Below are positions 23,454 through 34,262 of a DNA stretch of 35,805 bases, one piece after another. Under the pieces are notes generated by a model. It did no database searches and was not told where the DNA came from. It saw only the letters and a list, made by a program, of their open reading frames with translations. The number at the start of each line of letters is the position of its first letter. Positions within the stretch are counted from its first letter, which is position 1. Origin of the DNA: Anaerotignum sp. (GTDB taxonomy: Bacteria > Bacillota > Clostridia > Lachnospirales > Anaerotignaceae); contig NZ_JAFUMA010000074.1 of NCBI RefSeq assembly GCF_017483025.1, positions 1 through 35,805 on the forward strand, read 5' to 3'. Position numbers and translations under genes: made by a program.

Positions 23454-23477
23454 GGGAAATGCTGAATAGCATTTCCC
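23454..23477 (-). other. Perfect hairpin in the secY-adk spacer
   Basis: 10-bp stem GGGAAATGCT / AGCATTTCCC around a 4-base loop, followed only by a weak GGTTGTTTTAG on the minus strand. Either a leaky terminator that lowers adk expression relative to the ribosomal genes, or a processing site. Confidence 0.6.
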
Positions 23478-23489
23478 AAGCGATTGTTA

Positions 23490-24758
23490 TTAGTCATTTA
23501 AGAAACCTTTGTAGTGGCGCATCAGCAGCTGGCTTTCCAGTGCTTTTACGATATCCAGACAAACACCAACTACGATGATCAGTGTTGTACCACCGAAGCC
23601 TACGTTTACTTTAAAGATCCACTGCAGAACTACAGGAACCATAGCCAGGATCGCATAGCAGATCGCACCAACCAGTGTGATTCTGTTTACAACTCTTGTG
23701 ATGTAAGCGCTTGTAGGCTGACCGGGTCTGATACCGGGGATGAAGCCACCGTTCTTCTTCATGTTCATCGCGATTTCGTTAGGATTGATAACGATGGATG
23801 TATAGAAATATGTGAAGAAGAAGATCAACAGTACATACAGGATCGCACCTACAGGGTGTGTCATGTTCAGAACTTCTGTCACCTTTGTAAATGTTGCGCC
23901 CTTGTTAGGGATAAACATACCGATCTGCTGAGGGAACTGCAGCAGGGAGATGGCAAAGATGATAGAGATAACGCCGGAAGTATTTACCTTGATAGGCATT
24001 GTTGTACTTCTGCCGCTTGCCTGCTTTCTGCCTACCATTTTGGAGGAGTACTGTACAGGCAGTCTTCTTTCACCGCTGTTTACACAAACGATGAATGCCA
24101 GAACGATGATCAGAATGATCAGGATCGCTGCTACTTTTGCTGCACCAATCGCACCGCTGCCGATGATCATGTAAGACAGGCTTGCAATGCCCATGGGCAG
24201 GTTGGATACGATATTGATGAAGATGATCATGGAAGAACCATTACCAATACCTCTTGCAGTGATCTGTTCTGCCAGCCACATTACGAATGTGGAACCGCAT
24301 ACCAGACAGAATACGGATGCAACGTAAACCAGAGGGCTATGCACCAGATACATGTTCTGATATGTGTAAGTCAGACCGACACCCTGGATCAACGCCAGGA
24401 TTACTGTCAAATATCTGCTGTAAGACTGCAGCTGTTTACGACCATCGGGGCCTTCCTTGGAAAGCTGCTCGAATTTAGGGATCGCAATTGTCAACAACTG
24501 CATAATGATGGAAGCGTTGATATAGGGACCGATACCCATTGCAAAGATGGACCAGTTGGAGTTAGCACCACCGGCGATTACACTGTAAAGTGTACCCGCC
24601 ATGGATGCGTTTTCTCTCGCTGCTACAACCCCTGCAGTATCGATACCGGGCAGGGCGATCTGTGTACCCAGTCTGACGATCGCGAAGATCATCAGTGTGT
24701 ACAGAATCTTGTTTCGAATCTCTGGAGTTTTCCAGGAGTTTGCGAAAATCTTAAACAA
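23490..24758 (-). CDS. secY: Protein translocase subunit SecY
   Basis: 422 residues, about ten membrane helices: MFKIFANSWKTPEIRNKILY, then GIGPYINASIIMQLL (helix 2 region), RKQASGRSTTMPIKVNTSGV and IPGIRPGQPT (read as GGFIPGIRPGQPT). It forms the SecYEG channel for protein export and membrane insertion. The start is TTG at 24758, directly after the rplO stop, with AGAGGTG inside the end of rplO, so translation is coupled. Confidence 0.97.
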   Translation of the reverse strand: MFKIFANSWKTPEIRNKILYTLMIFAIVRLGTQIALPGIDTAGVVAARENASMAGTLYSVIAGGANSNWSIFAMGIGPYINASIIMQLLTIAIPKFEQLSKEGPDGRKQLQSYSRYLTVILALIQGVGLTYTYQNMYLVHSPLVYVASVFCLVCGSTFVMWLAEQITARGIGNGSSMIIFINIVSNLPMGIASLSYMIIGSGAIGAAKVAAILIILIIVLAFIVCVNSGERRLPVQYSSKMVGRKQASGRSTTMPIKVNTSGVISIIFAISLLQFPQQIGMFIPNKGATFTKVTEVLNMTHPVGAILYVLLIFFFTYFYTSIVINPNEIAMNMKKNGGFIPGIRPGQPTSAYITRVVNRITLVGAICYAILAMVPVVLQWIFKVNVGFGGTTLIIVVGVCLDIVKALESQLLMRHYKGFLND

Positions 24759-25199
24759 TTAGATCACCTCTGCTTTGCCGCCGGCAGCTTCAATTTTTTC
24801 CTGAGCTGTTTTGCTGAAGTAGTTAACCTTAACTGTCAGCTTTCTTTCCAGATCGCCTTCGCCAAGGATCTTCACGCCATCTCTAGGATTGCTGATCAGA
24901 CCAACGTTTTTCAAAGCATCGATATCTACTACTGTATCATTTTCAAATACGTTCAGCATGGAAACGTTGATTGCAACGATTTCTTTGCTGTTTCTGCATG
25001 TGAAGCCTCTCTTAGGAAGTCTTCTGTACAGAGGCATCTGGCCGCCTTCAAAGCCGCATTTGCCGCTTGTGCCGGAACGCTGGCCTGCGCCTTTGTGGCC
25101 TCTACCAGCTGTCTTGCCGTTGCCTGTTGCATGACCTCTGCCGCGTCTCCAGTTCTTTTCTCTGGAACCTTCAGCGGGTCTCAGTTCGCATAAGTTCAT
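24759..25199 (-). CDS. rplO: 50S ribosomal protein L15
   Basis: 146 residues from the ATG at 25199 after AGGAGGTG. MNLCELRPAEGSREKNWRRG and RGHATGNGKTAGRGHKGAGQ are the glycine- and arginine-rich L15 start; the C terminus is VNYFSKTAQEKIEAAGGKAE. Its stop abuts the secY start. Confidence 0.98.
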   Translation of the reverse strand: MNLCELRPAEGSREKNWRRGRGHATGNGKTAGRGHKGAGQRSGTSGKCGFEGGQMPLYRRLPKRGFTCRNSKEIVAINVSMLNVFENDTVVDIDALKNVGLISNPRDGVKILGEGDLERKLTVKVNYFSKTAQEKIEAAGGKAEVI

Positions 25200-25216
25200 T
25201 TGGGCACCTCCTAAAA

Positions 25217-25396
25217 TCAAACTTCTTCAACTTTAACAAGGTGGCTTACCTGATGGATCATACCTCTGATAGCCGCATTGTCCTGCTGAATTACACTGCT
25301 GTTTGTTTTGTTCAGACCCAGAGCCTGAACTGTCTTTTTATGTTTGGGAATTGCACCGATTGTGGATTTCACCAATGTGATTTTAATTTCAGCCAT
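25217..25396 (-). CDS. rpmD: 50S ribosomal protein L30
   Basis: 59 residues starting ATG at 25396 after [26 protein letters not shown] and [20 protein letters not shown] match the short bacterial L30; it ends HLVKVEEV. Between rpsE and rplO with short spacers. Confidence 0.97.
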   Translation of the reverse strand: MAEIKITLVKSTIGAIPKHKKTVQALGLNKTNSSVIQQDNAAIRGMIHQVSHLVKVEEV

Positions 25397-25410
25397 CTGT
25401 CTATTCCTCC

Positions 25411-25914
25411 TTAACCTAAGAGTTCTTCAACAGAAATGCCACGCAGTTTTGCAACAGCTTCGGGTGTTGTCGCTCTGGACAGACCTTCGATTGTTGCGCT
25501 TACAACGTTACGTTTGTTGTTGGAGCCCAGGGATTTTGTTCTGATGTTACGGATACCAGCCAGTTCCAGAACCGCACGAGCGGGGCCACCAGCGATGATA
25601 CCAGTACCTTCGGGAGCGGGCATCAGCAGTACGCTTGCACTGCCGTATTCACCTGTAACGCCGTGGTAGATGCTGTCTACATCGTTCATTTCTACTTTGA
25701 TGATATTTTTCATCGCTGCTTCTTTACCTTTGCGGATCGCATCGGGAATTTCAGCTGCTTTACCCATACCGCAGCCTACATGGCCGTTGCCGTCGCCAAC
25801 AACAACCAGAGCAGAGAATCTCATTGTACGACCACCTTTAACCGTTTTGGATACACGGTTGATGGTTACTACTTTATCTTTCAGATCTAAAGTGCTTGGA
25901 TCGATTCTTTTCAA
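25411..25914 (-). CDS. rpsE: 30S ribosomal protein S5
   Basis: 167 residues. [40 protein letters not shown] and the C-terminal [12 protein letters not shown]. The N-terminal double-stranded RNA-binding fold lies near the mRNA entry channel. The start codon is TTG at 25914, eight bases after GGAGG. Confidence 0.98.
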   Translation of the reverse strand: MKRIDPSTLDLKDKVVTINRVSKTVKGGRTMRFSALVVVGDGNGHVGCGMGKAAEIPDAIRKGKEAAMKNIIKVEMNDVDSIYHGVTGEYGSASVLLMPAPEGTGIIAGGPARAVLELAGIRNIRTKSLGSNNKRNVVSATIEGLSRATTPEAVAKLRGISVEELLG

Positions 25915-25932
25915 CTTACTTTCCTCCTTGCC

Positions 25933-26301
25933 TTAGAATTTCAGGCCAGCTTCTCTAGCTGCGTCTGCCAGTGCCTGAATTTTACCCTGGTATACAAAAC
26001 CGCCTCTGTCGAATACAACTTCTGTGATACCTTTTTCGATTGCTTTTTTCGCAACAGCTTCACCTACAGCTGCAGCAGCTGCTACAGTGTTTGTGTATTC
26101 TACTTTGCTTGCGATTTCAGCTTCCATTGTGGATGCTGCAACCAGTGTATGCTGAGCAACGTCATCGATGATCTGTGCATACATATGTTTATTGGATCTG
26201 AATACTGCCAGTCTAGGTCTAGCAGCTGTGCCTTTTACATGGTTGCGGATTCTGTAGTGTCTTTTCACACGAGCCGCTGCACGATTGGGCTTATTGATCA
26301 T
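25933..26301 (-). CDS. rplR: 50S ribosomal protein L18
   Basis: 122 residues from the ATG at 26301 (GGAG ten bases upstream; the open frame is eight codons longer). [40 protein letters not shown] and the C-terminal [13 protein letters not shown]. It binds 5S rRNA with L5. Confidence 0.98.
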   Translation of the reverse strand: MINKPNRAAARVKRHYRIRNHVKGTAARPRLAVFRSNKHMYAQIIDDVAQHTLVAASTMEAEIASKVEYTNTVAAAAAVGEAVAKKAIEKGITEVVFDRGGFVYQGKIQALADAAREAGLKF

Positions 26302-26374
26302 AGCAATTTCACTCCATTTCTTCAAAAATTAGTCACTTTCCGATATAAATATACCTTACGCTGCCGTGCGCAGA

Positions 26375-26917
26375 TTATTTCTTACCGGTCTTACCAACTT
26401 TACGTCTAATGTGTTCGTCAGCGTATTTGATACCTTTACCTTTGTAAGGTTCGGGAGGTCTTTTTGTTCTGATTTCGGCTGCAAACTGACCTACTTTTTC
26501 TTTATCAATACCTTTAACGATGATTTTGTTTGTACCTTCAACGATGGATTCGATACCTTCGGGATCTTCCATTTCTACGGGATGAGAGTAACCCAGTGTC
26601 AGTGTCAGTTTTTTACCGGATTTAGCTGCTCTGTAACCTACACCGTTGATTTCCAGTGTTTTTTCATAGCCCTGTGTAACACCAACGATCATGTTGAAGA
26701 TCAGTGTTCTTGTCAGGCCGTGTAATGCTCTATTTTTCTTCAGATCGTTAGGTCTTGTAACTACGATCTGGCCATCTTCCATTGCGATGTTCATGTCAGC
26801 GGATAATTTTCTTTCCAGTGTACCTTTGGGGCCTTTTACTGTCAGCAGATTGCCTTCGCCAATCTTAACTTCAACGCCAGCGGGTACCACTACGGGCAGT
26901 TTACCGATTCTGGACAT
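26375..26917 (-). CDS. rplF: 50S ribosomal protein L6
   Basis: 180 residues from the ATG at 26917 (eight bases after AGGAGG). [20 protein letters not shown] and the C-terminal signature [20 protein letters not shown]. It lies near the factor-binding site of the 50S subunit. Confidence 0.98.
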   Translation of the reverse strand: MSRIGKLPVVVPAGVEVKIGEGNLLTVKGPKGTLERKLSADMNIAMEDGQIVVTRPNDLKKNRALHGLTRTLIFNMIVGVTQGYEKTLEINGVGYRAAKSGKKLTLTLGYSHPVEMEDPEGIESIVEGTNKIIVKGIDKEKVGQFAAEIRTKRPPEPYKGKGIKYADEHIRRKVGKTGKK

Positions 26918-26957
26918 GGTCTGCACCTCCTAATATTCTGTCTCTATCTTGTCTCAA

Positions 26958-27359
26958 TTACCAGATGAAAGCGATAACTTCGCCGCCCAGACCAGCTTTT
27001 CTTGCAGCTTTGTCTGTCATCAGGCCTTTGTCTGTGGAAATGATTGCTGTGCCCAGACCGCCCAGAACTTTAGGCAGTTCGTCTTTGCCAGCGAATACTC
27101 TCAGGCCGGGTTTGGAAATTCTTTTCAGACCTGTGATTACTTTTACGTTTTTATCTTCACCATATTTCAGGCTGATACGCAGTGTAGATTTGATACCGTC
27201 TTCGATTACTTCGTAACCTTTTACGTAACCTTCTGCTACCAGGATGTCAGCGATTGCTTTCTTCATTTTGGAAGAAGGAACATCTACTGTATCGTGTTTT
27301 GCAATGTTAGCGTTTCTGATTCTTGTCAGCATATCTGCGATAGGGTCGCTCATAGACAT
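26958..27359 (-). CDS. rpsH: 30S ribosomal protein S8
   Basis: 133 residues. [20 protein letters not shown] at the start and [20 protein letters not shown], then [16 protein letters not shown] at the end. A central 16S rRNA binder and, in many bacteria, the translational repressor of the spc operon. ATG eight bases after GGAGG. Confidence 0.98.
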   Translation of the reverse strand: MSMSDPIADMLTRIRNANIAKHDTVDVPSSKMKKAIADILVAEGYVKGYEVIEDGIKSTLRISLKYGEDKNVKVITGLKRISKPGLRVFAGKDELPKVLGGLGTAIISTDKGLMTDKAARKAGLGGEVIAFIW

Positions 27360-27378
27360 TGTGAATTCCTCCTTTCAA

Positions 27379-27564
27379 TTACCAGCTTGCTTTCTTTACG
27401 CCGGGAATCTGACCTTTGTATGCCAGTTCACGGAAGCAAATACGGCAAATTCCATATTTTCTCAGTACAGAGTGGGGTCTGCCGCAAACTCTGCAACGTG
27501 TGTAAGCCTGTGTAGAGAATTTAGGTGTTCTCTGCTGCTTAACTTTCATAGATTTTTTAGCCAT
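27379..27564 (-). CDS. rpsN: 30S ribosomal protein S14, zinc-binding type Z
   Basis: 61 residues, the short form. Four cysteines in [20 protein letters not shown] bind zinc; the C terminus is [11 protein letters not shown]. Between rplE and rpsH. The long zinc-free S14, where present, is encoded elsewhere. Confidence 0.98.
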   Translation of the reverse strand: MAKKSMKVKQQRTPKFSTQAYTRCRVCGRPHSVLRKYGICRICFRELAYKGQIPGVKKASW

Positions 27565-27577
27565 GTTTGTCCCTCCC

Positions 27578-28117
27578 TTATTTTGCGAATGGCATACCGA
27601 ACAGTCTCAGCAGTTCTCTTGCTTCTTCATCTGTTTTTGCTGTTGTAACAAAAACGATGTCCATGCCTCTGATCTTGTCTACTTTATCGTATTCGATTTC
27701 GGGGAAGATCAGCTGTTCTTTGATACCCATTGTGTAGTTACCTCTGCCGTCGAAGCTGTTTGCTTTTACACCACGGAAGTCACGTACACGAGGCAGTGCG
27801 ATGTTGATCAGTCTGTCTGTGAATTCGTACATTCTGTCGCCTCTCAGAGTAACCTTGCAGCCAATGTTCATACCTTCACGCAGTTTGAAGTTCGCGATGG
27901 ATTTTTTAGCTTTTGTTACAACGGGTTTCTGACCAGCGATGATGCTCATATCTCTAACAGCGCCATCCAGGACTTTAGCGTTTTCTCTAGCTTCGCCTAC
28001 GCCCATGTTGATGATGATCTTTTCCAGTTTGGGAACAGCCAGTTTATTTGTATAAGAAAATTTCTTAGTCATTTCAGGAACGATCTGTGCTTCATAGAAG
28101 TCTTTTAATCTGCTCAT
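27578..28117 (-). CDS. rplE: 50S ribosomal protein L5
   Basis: 179 residues. [40 protein letters not shown], and the C-terminal [20 protein letters not shown]. It contacts 5S rRNA and P-site tRNA. Confidence 0.98.
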   Translation of the reverse strand: MSRLKDFYEAQIVPEMTKKFSYTNKLAVPKLEKIIINMGVGEARENAKVLDGAVRDMSIIAGQKPVVTKAKKSIANFKLREGMNIGCKVTLRGDRMYEFTDRLINIALPRVRDFRGVKANSFDGRGNYTMGIKEQLIFPEIEYDKVDKIRGMDIVFVTTAKTDEEARELLRLFGMPFAK

Positions 28118-28144
28118 TGTTTGCCTCCTTTCACCAGGTATTTA

Positions 28145-28456
28145 TTAGTCGATTACTTCGCCTGTTTTCTTTGCTACTCTTACTTTTTTACCATCTTTGA
28201 TCATAGCGCCCAGACGTGTTGCCTTGCCGTTGTGCAGGTACATTACGTTGGAAGCATGAATGAAGTTTTCCTTCTTGATGATGCCGCCCTGCTGGTTCTG
28301 TGCGTTGGGTTTTGTGTGTTTAGAAACCATGTTCACGCCTTCAACCAGTACGCGGTTGTTCTTTTTATCTACAGCAATGATCTTGCCTTCTTTGCCTTTA
28401 TCTTTACCAGCGATAACAACTACTTTATCACCAGTTTTCAGTTTCAAATTAGCCAC
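28145..28456 (-). CDS. rplX: 50S ribosomal protein L24
   Basis: 103 residues with the KOW motif [20 protein letters not shown], then [20 protein letters not shown]. An assembly initiator protein. The start is GTG at 28456, eight bases after AGGAGG. Confidence 0.97.
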   Translation of the reverse strand: MANLKLKTGDKVVVIAGKDKGKEGKIIAVDKKNNRVLVEGVNMVSKHTKPNAQNQQGGIIKKENFIHASNVMYLHNGKATRLGAMIKDGKKVRVAKKTGEVID

Positions 28457-28471
28457 CTAGCGCACCTCCTA

Positions 28472-28840
28472 TTACAGTACTTCGGGAGCCAGAGAAAGGA
28501 TCTTCATGAACTGTTTTTCTCTCAGCTCTCTTGCAACGGGTCCAAAGATACGTGTACCTCTGGGGTTTTTGTCGTCTTTGATGATTACAGCTGCGTTTTC
28601 GTCGAATTTGATGTAGCTGCCGTCAGCTCTGCCTACGGGATGAACTGTTCTTACAACTACAGCCTTAACAACGTCACCTTTTTTTACAACGCCGCCGGGT
28701 GTTGCGTCTTTAACTGCAGCAACGATGATGTCGCCTACACCTGCATATCTTCTTGTGGAACCGCCCAGAACTCTGATGCACAGAAGTTCTTTTGCGCCAC
28801 TGTTATCTGCTACTTTCAGTCTGGTTTCCTGCTGAACCAT
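28472..28840 (-). CDS. rplN: 50S ribosomal protein L14
   Basis: 122 residues. [40 protein letters not shown], and the C-terminal [12 protein letters not shown]. It forms an intersubunit bridge. Confidence 0.98.
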   Translation of the reverse strand: MVQQETRLKVADNSGAKELLCIRVLGGSTRRYAGVGDIIVAAVKDATPGGVVKKGDVVKAVVVRTVHPVGRADGSYIKFDENAAVIIKDDKNPRGTRIFGPVARELREKQFMKILSLAPEVL

Positions 28841-28865
28841 ATTTCGTCCTCCTCTCCAAAAAGGA

Positions 28866-29120
28866 TTATTTTGCTTTTTCGATGATGCTTACAAGTCTCC
28901 ATCTCTTGTCTTTAGACAGAGGTCTTGTTTCCATAACTTTAACACGATCGCCGATACCGCATTCGTTGTTTTCGTCATGAGCTTTCAGTTTGTATGTTCT
29001 GTTAACGATTTTGCCATACAGAGGGTGTTTTACTTTATCTTCAACAGCAACAACGATTGTCTTGTCCATCTTGTCGCTAACTACTCTACCGATTCTAGTT
29101 TTACGAAGATTTCTTTCCAC
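28866..29120 (-). CDS. rpsQ: 30S ribosomal protein S17
   Basis: 84 residues. [40 protein letters not shown], then [21 protein letters not shown] primary 16S rRNA binder. GTG start at 29120 after GGAGG. Confidence 0.98.
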   Translation of the reverse strand: MERNLRKTRIGRVVSDKMDKTIVVAVEDKVKHPLYGKIVNRTYKLKAHDENNECGIGDRVKVMETRPLSKDKRWRLVSIIEKAK

Positions 29121-29154
29121 GATGATTTCCTCCTTTCAACGAACGGAATATCTA

Positions 29155-29364
29155 TTATTTCGCTTCTCTTGCTTTCTTTGTGATGATTGTCTGGATTCTT
29201 GCGATGTTCTTACGAACTTCCTTGATTCTAGCTGTGTTGTCCAGCTGGTTTGTAGCGTTCTGGAATCTCAGGTTGAACAGCTCTTTTTTAGCGGAAACAA
29301 GGTCCTTCTGTAATTCATCTGCAGTTTTGCCCATCAATTCATTTACATAACCTTTTGTTTTCAC
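29155..29364 (-). CDS. rpmC: 50S ribosomal protein L29
   Basis: 69 residues: [55 protein letters not shown]. It lies near the exit tunnel. The start is GTG at 29364 within GTGA, overlapping the rplP stop by four bases, so translation is coupled. Confidence 0.97.
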   Translation of the reverse strand: MKTKGYVNELMGKTADELQKDLVSAKKELFNLRFQNATNQLDNTARIKEVRKNIARIQTIITKKAREAK

Positions 29365-29798
29365 TGATGTTCACCTGCCATTTCTTCTGCTTCTGCTTTA
29401 GATACGATTTTGCACTTGATAGGCAGTTTGTGGATTGCCAGTCTCAGCGCTTCTCTTGCTTTTTCTTCTTCTACGCCACCGATTTCGAACATTACTCTGC
29501 CGGGTTTTACTACTGCTACCCAGTATTCAGGAGCGCCTTTACCAGAACCCATACGAGTACCGATAGGTTTTGCGGATACGGGTTTATCGGGGAATACTTT
29601 GATCCAAACGTCACCGCCACGTTTGATGTGTCTTGTCATAGCAACTCGTGCTGCTTCGATCTGGTTGGATGTGATCCATGTGGGTTCCATCGCCATGATA
29701 CCGAAATCGCCGTATGTTACTTTGTTGCCTCTATATGCACGGCCTCTCATTTTGCCTCTCTGCTGTTTACGATGTTTTACTCTTTTAGGCATTAACAT
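29361..29798 (-). CDS. rplP: 50S ribosomal protein L16
   Basis: 145 residues starting [20 protein letters not shown], the clostridial L16 start, with [20 protein letters not shown] and [20 protein letters not shown]. It organises the A site and peptidyl-transferase region. GGAGG lies 12 bases before the first ATG. Confidence 0.98.
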   Translation of the reverse strand: MLMPKRVKHRKQQRGKMRGRAYRGNKVTYGDFGIMAMEPTWITSNQIEAARVAMTRHIKRGGDVWIKVFPDKPVSAKPIGTRMGSGKGAPEYWVAVVKPGRVMFEIGGVEEEKAREALRLAIHKLPIKCKIVSKAEAEEMAGEHQ

Positions 29799-29815
29799 GA
29801 TTCTTTAGCGCCTCC

Positions 29816-30460
29816 TTACTTTTTATTATTCTTTACAGGAAGTACTTCGCCTTTGTAGATCCAAACTTTTACGCCCAGTTTGCCGTATGTTGTATCTGCT
29901 TCAGCAAAGCCATAGTCGATGTCTGCTCTCAGTGTCTGAAGAGGGATTGTACCTTCGTGGTAGGATTCGCCACGAGCGATATCAGCGCCGCCCAGACGAC
30001 CGCTTACCATTGTTTTGATACCTTTAGCACCGAATTTCATTGTTCTGCCCATAGCCTGTTTCATTGCACGACGGAATGTCACACGATTTTCCAGCTGCAG
30101 AGCGATGTTTTCAGCTACCAGCTGAGCATCCAGTTCAGGTCTCTTGATTTCTTCGATGTTAACAGCTACTTTGTGTGCTGTCATTTTCTGCAGTTCAGCT
30201 TTCAGTTCTTCGATAGCTGCACCGTTTTTACCGATAACGATACCGGGTTTTGCTGTATGAACAGAAACTTTTACTCTGCCAGCTGTTCTTTCGATAGCGA
30301 TCTTGGAAACGCCTGCAGCGTACAGTTTCTTTTTGATGAATTTTCTGATTTTTACGTCTTCTACCAGGTTATCAGCAAAGTCTTTTTCTGCATACCATTT
30401 TGCATCCCAATCTTTGATGATACCTACTCTTAAACCGTGGGGGTTTACTTTCTGTCCCAT
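29816..30460 (-). CDS. rpsC: 30S ribosomal protein S3
   Basis: 214 residues. [20 protein letters not shown] opens it; the KH domain has [20 protein letters not shown]; the C-terminal part has [20 protein letters not shown]. It lines the mRNA entry channel. Confidence 0.98.
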   Translation of the reverse strand: MGQKVNPHGLRVGIIKDWDAKWYAEKDFADNLVEDVKIRKFIKKKLYAAGVSKIAIERTAGRVKVSVHTAKPGIVIGKNGAAIEELKAELQKMTAHKVAVNIEEIKRPELDAQLVAENIALQLENRVTFRRAMKQAMGRTMKFGAKGIKTMVSGRLGGADIARGESYHEGTIPLQTLRADIDYGFAEADTTYGKLGVKVWIYKGEVLPVKNNKK

Positions 30461-30474
30461 TTCAGTACCTCCTC

Positions 30475-30864
30475 TTATCTTTCATTAAGAACGATGGAAA
30501 TATGGCAGGATCTTTTCAGGATGCGATATGCTCTGCCCTGTGCTCTAGGGCGAATTCTCTTCATTGTAGGGCCCTGATCAGCACTTACTTCTTCCACATA
30601 CAGTTTGCTTACGTCCATACCCAGATTGTTTTCTGCGTTTGCTACAGCAGATTTCAGTACTTTACCGATGATTTCTGCTGCCAGTCTGGGGCTATAATTC
30701 AACATTGCTGCTGCTGTAGCAACATCCTTGCCTTTGATCTGATCCAGGACGATTTTCGCCTTGGGAGCGGGGATGCCTACATATTTAGCAGTAGCATGAG
30801 GTCTTTTTTCCTGTGTTGCAATGTTTCTTTCTTTTTTGATTTGGCTTCTATGACCTTTTGCCAT
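30475..30864 (-). CDS. rplV: 50S ribosomal protein L22
   Basis: 129 residues. [40 protein letters not shown], and the exit-tunnel loop region [20 protein letters not shown]. The C-terminal extension HISIVLNER is usual. Confidence 0.98.
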   Translation of the reverse strand: MAKGHRSQIKKERNIATQEKRPHATAKYVGIPAPKAKIVLDQIKGKDVATAAAMLNYSPRLAAEIIGKVLKSAVANAENNLGMDVSKLYVEEVSADQGPTMKRIRPRAQGRAYRILKRSCHISIVLNER

Positions 30865-30893
30865 GAACGAAACCTCCTTTCGTTATCGGATAA

Positions 30894-31178
30894 TTAGCGA
30901 ACTCTAGATTTCTTTTCTGCGTCTTTGCCATGACCTCTGTAAGTTCTTGTCAGTGCAAATTCGCCCAGTTTGTGGCCTACCATGTCTTCTGTGATATATA
31001 CAGGCACGTGTTTTCTGCCGTCATAAACTGCGATTGTGTGACCGATCATATCGGGGTAGATTGTAGAACGACGAGACCATGTTTTGATTACGTTCTTTTC
31101 GCCTGCTGCGTTCATAGCGTCGATCTTCTTCAGCAGATGATCGTCAGCGAAAGGTCCTTTTTTCAAAGATCTGCTCAT
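30894..31178 (-). CDS. rpsS: 30S ribosomal protein S19
   Basis: 94 residues. [55 protein letters not shown]. It lies in the 30S head with S13. A 62-base spacer with a perfect hairpin separates it from rplB. Confidence 0.98.
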   Translation of the reverse strand: MSRSLKKGPFADDHLLKKIDAMNAAGEKNVIKTWSRRSTIYPDMIGHTIAVYDGRKHVPVYITEDMVGHKLGEFALTRTYRGHGKDAEKKSRVR

Positions 31179-31206
31179 TGATTTAATCCTCCTTGTTTTT
31201 TCTGGC

Positions 31207-31230
31207 TGTGCCTAAGCCGCCTTAGGCACA
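31207..31230 (-). other. Perfect hairpin in the rplB-rpsS spacer
   Basis: 10-bp stem TGTGCCTAAG / CTTAGGCACA around a 4-base loop, with no T tract. Not a terminator. One of several such intercistronic hairpins in this cluster. Confidence 0.7.
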
Positions 31231-31240
31231 TTCGAATCTA

Positions 31241-32071
31241 TTAGCCGTTTCTGCGGCGAACGATATATTTGTTGGAAGCTTTGTGTTTGTTTCTTGTCTT
31301 GTAGCCCATTGCAGGTTTGCCCCAAGGTGTCATAGGTGCGGGACGACCGATGGGTGCTCTACCTTCACCACCACCATGAGGGTGATCGTTAGGGTTCATT
31401 ACGGAACCTCTTACTGTAGGTCTTACGCCCATGTGACGTTTTCTACCAGCTTTACCGATGTGGATCAGTTCGTGGTCTGCATTACCAATCTGACCGATTG
31501 TAGCTCTGCATTCGATAGGCAGCAGTCTCATTTCGCCGGAAGGCAGTTTTACTGTAGCGTATTTGCCTTCTTTAGCCATCAGCTGACCTACGTTACCAGC
31601 GGAACGAACCAGCTGGCCGCCTTTGCCGGGTTTCATTTCGATGTTGTGGATGTTAGCACCAACGGGGATTTTGCTCATAGGCAGTGTGTTGCCCAGTTTA
31701 ACTTCCGCTTCGGGACCGTTCATCAGCTGATCGCCAACTTTCAGGCCTGCGGGTGCCAGAATATAGGATTTCTGACCGTCAGCGTAAACGATCAGAGCGA
31801 TGTTTGCTGTTCTGTTAGGATCGTATTCGATTGCTTTTACTGTTGCAGGAATACCATCTTTGTTACGTTTGAAGTCAACCAGTCTGTATTTGATCTTAGC
31901 GCCGCCGCCGTGGTGACGTACTGTCAGTTTGCCCTGGTTATTTCTGCCAGAAGTTTTTCTCAGGTGTACTACCAGAGATTTTTCGGGCGTGGATTTTGTG
32001 ATTTCATCGAATGCGGACACTGTCATGTGTCTTCTGGATGGTGTATAGGGTTTATATCTCTTAATTGCCAT
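31241..32071 (-). CDS. rplB: 50S ribosomal protein L2
   Basis: 276 residues, standard length. [40 protein letters not shown], and the conserved [20 protein letters not shown] with the histidine needed near the peptidyl-transferase centre. Confidence 0.98.
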   Translation of the reverse strand: MAIKRYKPYTPSRRHMTVSAFDEITKSTPEKSLVVHLRKTSGRNNQGKLTVRHHGGGAKIKYRLVDFKRNKDGIPATVKAIEYDPNRTANIALIVYADGQKSYILAPAGLKVGDQLMNGPEAEVKLGNTLPMSKIPVGANIHNIEMKPGKGGQLVRSAGNVGQLMAKEGKYATVKLPSGEMRLLPIECRATIGQIGNADHELIHIGKAGRKRHMGVRPTVRGSVMNPNDHPHGGGEGRAPIGRPAPMTPWGKPAMGYKTRNKHKASNKYIVRRRNG

Positions 32072-32171
32072 CTCTTGTTTCCACTCCTTTCGGATTTATA
32101 TCGTCTACACGTTTCCGTGTGTTTTGCAAGTTTCTGATTTCCTTCAGTGGGTCGCAGTTGCGAGCAACTAC

Positions 32172-32471
32172 TTACATACCCATGAAGATTTCGATGTCTT
32201 TGCTGTCAGCTGTCAGTTTAACAACTGCTTTTTTGTATTTCTTTGTTTTACCAAAGAACATACCTCTTCTCTTAGGTTTGCCATCGTAGTTCATTGTGTT
32301 AACGGAAGCTACTTTAGCGCCTTCGAACATTTTTTCAACAGCATCTTTGATCTGAGCTTTTGTTGCTTCAGGGTGTACGATGAAAGTATATTTCTTTTCA
32401 TCCAGTACAGACATACTGTTTTCTGTGATTACGGGTCTTTCGATTACGTCGTAAAATTTCAGATCAGCCAT
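32172..32471 (-). CDS. rplW: 50S ribosomal protein L23
   Basis: 99 residues. [60 protein letters not shown]. The tunnel-exit protein that docks SRP and trigger factor. Its ATG overlaps the rplD stop by one base. The 100-base spacer to rplB has two short hairpins. Confidence 0.98.
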   Translation of the reverse strand: MADLKFYDVIERPVITENSMSVLDEKKYTFIVHPEATKAQIKDAVEKMFEGAKVASVNTMNYDGKPKRRGMFFGKTKKYKKAVVKLTADSKDIEIFMGM

Positions 32472-33091
32472 TATGCGTACACCTCCTGGATTTTTTCTAC
32501 TGCTTCTTTTGTTACAACCAGTGTGTTGTATTTCAGCAGATCGTAAACATTGATTGTGCTTACGGAAGCTGTCTTAACTTCGGGAATGTTTCTAGCGGAC
32601 AGGATAACGTTTTCGTTGGAACCGTCCATAACGATCAGTGCGTTGCCGCATTTGATGTTTTCCAGAACTTTTGCCATTTCTTTTGTCTTAACTTCAGCCA
32701 GTGTCAGTTCGTCCAGGACGATGATTTTGCCTTCAGCAACTTTTGTGGACAGTGCGGACTGCAGTGCCAGTCTTTTTACTTTCTTGTTCAGTTTGAAGGA
32801 ATAATCTCTGGGCTTGGGAGCGAATACTACGCCACCGCCAACCCACTGAGGAGAACGGATGGAGCCCTGTCTTGCTCTGCCTGTACCTTTCTGTCTGTAA
32901 GGTTTTCTACCACCGCCACGAACTTCAGCGCGTGTTTTTGTGCTCTGTGTGCCCTGTCTCTGGTTTGCCAGATACTGTACTACAGCCAGGTGCATCACAT
33001 GTTCATTTGCTTCAATACCGAAAATAGCGTCGTTCAGCTCAATTGTGCCTACCTGAGCGCCTGTCATATTTAATACTGCAACATTTGCCAT
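32471..33091 (-). CDS. rplD: 50S ribosomal protein L4
   Basis: 206 residues. [60 protein letters not shown]. Its loop reaches the exit tunnel. In gamma-proteobacteria it also represses the S10 operon. Confidence 0.98.
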   Translation of the reverse strand: MANVAVLNMTGAQVGTIELNDAIFGIEANEHVMHLAVVQYLANQRQGTQSTKTRAEVRGGGRKPYRQKGTGRARQGSIRSPQWVGGGVVFAPKPRDYSFKLNKKVKRLALQSALSTKVAEGKIIVLDELTLAEVKTKEMAKVLENIKCGNALIVMDGSNENVILSARNIPEVKTASVSTINVYDLLKYNTLVVTKEAVEKIQEVYA

Positions 33092-33118
33092 GTTAGTTTC
33101 CTCCTTTCGTAAAGTTTA

Positions 33119-33748
33119 TCAAGCCTTTACGCTGTCTTTGATTACCAGAATGGAACCTTTAGGACCGGGAACTGCGCCCTTGATCAGCAGCAGGTTCTTT
33201 TCTGCATCTGCACGTACAATTTCAAGATTCTGGATAGTTACGTTTGCGCTACCCATGTGACCAGGCATTCTTTTACCTTTTTTAACGCGGCTGGGGAATG
33301 CGGAAGAACCCATGGAACCTACTACTCTGTGGGATTTGGAACCGTGACCCATAGGACCTCTGGATGCATTGTATCTCTTGATTGTACTCTGGAAACCTTT
33401 ACCTTTGGAAACGCCGCTTGCGTCTACTTTATCGCCTGCTGCGAATACATCAGCTTTGATTTCTGCGCCAACTTCATAGTTAGCTGCATCTTCCAGTTTG
33501 AATTCTTTTACATATTTTTTAGCAGCTACGCCTGCTTTTGTGAAATGACCCTTCATGGGTTTGTTTACTTTGCTTTCTTTTGCATCAGCAAAACCAACCT
33601 GAATTGCTTCGTAGCCATCGTTTTCCAGTGTTTTCTTCTGAATTACAACGCAGGGGCCTGCTTCCAGAACTGTTACAGGTACCAGCGCACCGTTTTCAGT
33701 GAAAACCTGTGTCATGCCGATTTTCTTAGCGATGATCGCCTTTTTCAT
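33119..33748 (-). CDS. rplC: 50S ribosomal protein L3
   Basis: 209 residues. [40 protein letters not shown], and [20 protein letters not shown]. An early-binding 23S rRNA protein near the peptidyl-transferase centre. A long spacer of about 200 bases separates it from rpsJ, with a GCCCG / CGGGC hairpin closed by GATT / AATC (33778-33810). Confidence 0.98.
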   Translation of the reverse strand: MKKAIIAKKIGMTQVFTENGALVPVTVLEAGPCVVIQKKTLENDGYEAIQVGFADAKESKVNKPMKGHFTKAGVAAKKYVKEFKLEDAANYEVGAEIKADVFAAGDKVDASGVSKGKGFQSTIKRYNASRGPMGHGSKSHRVVGSMGSSAFPSRVKKGKRMPGHMGSANVTIQNLEIVRADAEKNLLLIKGAVPGPKGSILVIKDSVKA

Positions 33749-33947
33749 TTCGTTGCACCTCCTAATTTTCTACAGCGGATTGCCCGCACCCTTCGGGCGC
33801 TAGGGTAATCATTCTAGTCATATAAGAGTTGTAACTTTCATTTCTGTGTTACTTATCTATCTTATATAAACCAGTTTTTTGGATGTTTTCTTTTTATTAA
33901 AGTTTTAAAAATAATCTTTCGGTTCGTTGCTTAGTGGGTACCGTTGA

Positions 33948-34262
33948 TTATTTCATCACTTTCAGTGTAATGTCTACGCCTGCAGGCAGATCCAGACGGC
34001 TCAGCGCGTCTGCTGTCTTGGGTGTAGGGCTCAGAATGTCGATCAGTCTCTTGTGTGTTCTCATTTCGAACTGTTCACGAGAGTCTTTGTATTTATGCAC
34101 CGCTCTGATGATTGTTACAACTTCCTTCTTTGTGGGAAGAGGGATAGGGCCACTGATCTGTGCACCTGTTTTCTTTGCTGTTTCAATGATCTGCGCTGCA
34201 GACTGGTCGATCAATTTGTGATCGTAAGCTTTGAGACTGATTCTGATTTTGGGATTAGCCAT
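33948..34262 (-). CDS. rpsJ: 30S ribosomal protein S10
   Basis: 104 residues. [60 protein letters not shown]. It lies in the 30S head and, as NusE, is also a transcription antitermination factor. First gene of the S10 part, behind a leader of about 250 bases. Confidence 0.98.
   Translation of the reverse strand: MANPKIRISLKAYDHKLIDQSAAQIIETAKKTGAQISGPIPLPTKKEVVTIIRAVHKYKDSREQFEMRTHKRLIDILSPTPKTADALSRLDLPAGVDITLKVMK

Noticed and set aside
23514..25193. 559-codon plus-strand frame
   Set aside because: Antisense shadow of secY and rplO caused by their codon bias; the product is unlike any protein and has no start signal.
31207..31230. Hairpin as a terminator between rpsS and rplB
   Set aside because: No T tract follows on either strand, and it lies inside an obligate operon.
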